Shown: positions 5,852 to 5,992 of the stretch, piece after piece
How the letters are laid out: every line of letters starts with the position of its first letter
How positions within the stretch are numbered: the stretch's first letter is position 1
NCBI GenBank assembly: GCA_021162905.1
Contig: JAGGXT010000259.1
Coordinates: forward strand, 1-5,992
DNA from: Candidatus Odinarchaeota archaeon
GTDB lineage: Archaea > Asgardarchaeota > JAGGXT01
Direction of reading: 5' to 3'
DNA: 5,992 nucleotides
The notes under the pieces: model-generated
What the model was told of the DNA's origin: nothing
What the model saw: the letters and a program-made list of their open reading frames with translations, nothing else
Database searches by the model: none
Program-made: the position numbers and the translations under genes

Positions 5852-5860
5852 CCTATAAAT
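5852..5860 (-). promoter_or_regulatory. TATA-like box of the dehydrogenase gene
   Basis: Minus-strand ATTTATAGG would place transcription near 5830 and give a leader of about 30 bases with the ribosome-binding site near its end. An alternative T-rich element at 5833-5843 would give a shorter leader. Confidence 0.35.
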
Positions 5861-5881
5861 CTTTTTAATTTTTTAGTAAGA

Positions 5882-5906
5882 GAATGATTTAATTTGGAAT
5901 GATTTA
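5882..5906. repeat. Direct repeat of GAATGATTTA
   Basis: GAATGATTTA occurs at 5882-5891 and again at 5897-5906, fifteen bases apart. The pair lies between the minus-strand dehydrogenase promoter and a plus-strand TATA box, so it could be a regulator site. In AT-rich DNA it may be chance. Confidence 0.3.
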
Positions 5907-5911
5907 TTGCA

Positions 5912-5925
5912 CAAACCTATAAATA
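5912..5925 (+). promoter_or_regulatory. Plus-strand promoter for a gene beyond the right edge
   Basis: CAAACCTATAAATA looks like a BRE followed by a TATA box (TATAAATA at 5918-5925). Transcription would begin near 5945-5950. ATG triplets occur at 5977 and 5987, but neither has a ribosome-binding site and the window ends at 5992, so no gene is called. The promoter points away from the dehydrogenase. Confidence 0.4.
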
Positions 5926-5992
5926 TGCCAATGTAAATATAGTTTACCAGCTAATCAGAAAATAATTTAACCAGTTATGTATAATAATGGAT

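Noticed and set aside
1..5992. CRISPR arrays, tRNA or rRNA genes.
   Set aside because: No regularly spaced repeats, cloverleaf-like segments or rRNA-like stretches were seen on either strand.

Overview
The window looks archaeal. It is AT-rich, has ribosome-binding sites of the GAGGTGA/GGTGA type, TATA-like boxes about 25-30 bases before likely transcript starts, and oligo-T tracts in place of strong terminators. Its protein families (an archaeal-style UDP-GlcNAc 3-dehydrogenase-like enzyme and a membrane protein with a longin/roadblock-like tail) fit a thermoproteote or related uncultivated lineage. I cannot name the species.

Positions 1 to about 457 hold one end of an IS110-family insertion sequence on the minus strand. 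The N-terminal DEDD transposase domain runs off the left edge and is interrupted once by a frame change at an A6G tract. Upstream of its start (273-426) lies a GC-rich, highly structured stretch with two long hairpins. Each hairpin carries an internal loop, and a 9-bp stem closes both. This is the expected place and shape for the bridge RNA of IS110 elements and is the most interesting object here. One internal-loop strand is complementary at 8 of 9 bases to a site at 450-458, which may mark the element end.

Positions 531-1261 hold the wreck of an ABC exporter of the MacB/FtsX type. A good promoter and the first two dozen codons of the ATPase are joined, out of frame, to the last ~200 codons of the permease. 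Everything between has been lost.

Positions 1420-3557 carry two plus-strand genes 50 bases apart: a 12-helix MFS transporter and a DUF1028 protein with a C-terminal peptidoglycan-binding-like domain. They may be co-transcribed.

Positions 3622-5798 carry two minus-strand genes convergent with them: a seven-helix membrane protein with a cytosolic longin/roadblock-like domain (unknown function, sensor-like layout), and upstream of it a Gfo/Idh/MocA dehydrogenase likely acting on UDP-GlcNAc in surface-glycan synthesis. A T-rich stretch between them suggests separate transcripts. The right end (5799-5992) is intergenic. It contains the dehydrogenase promoter with an inverted repeat, a 10-base direct repeat, and a plus-strand TATA box that probably serves a gene beyond the window.

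Apart from the insertion sequence with its RNA, the genes do not form one obvious pathway.
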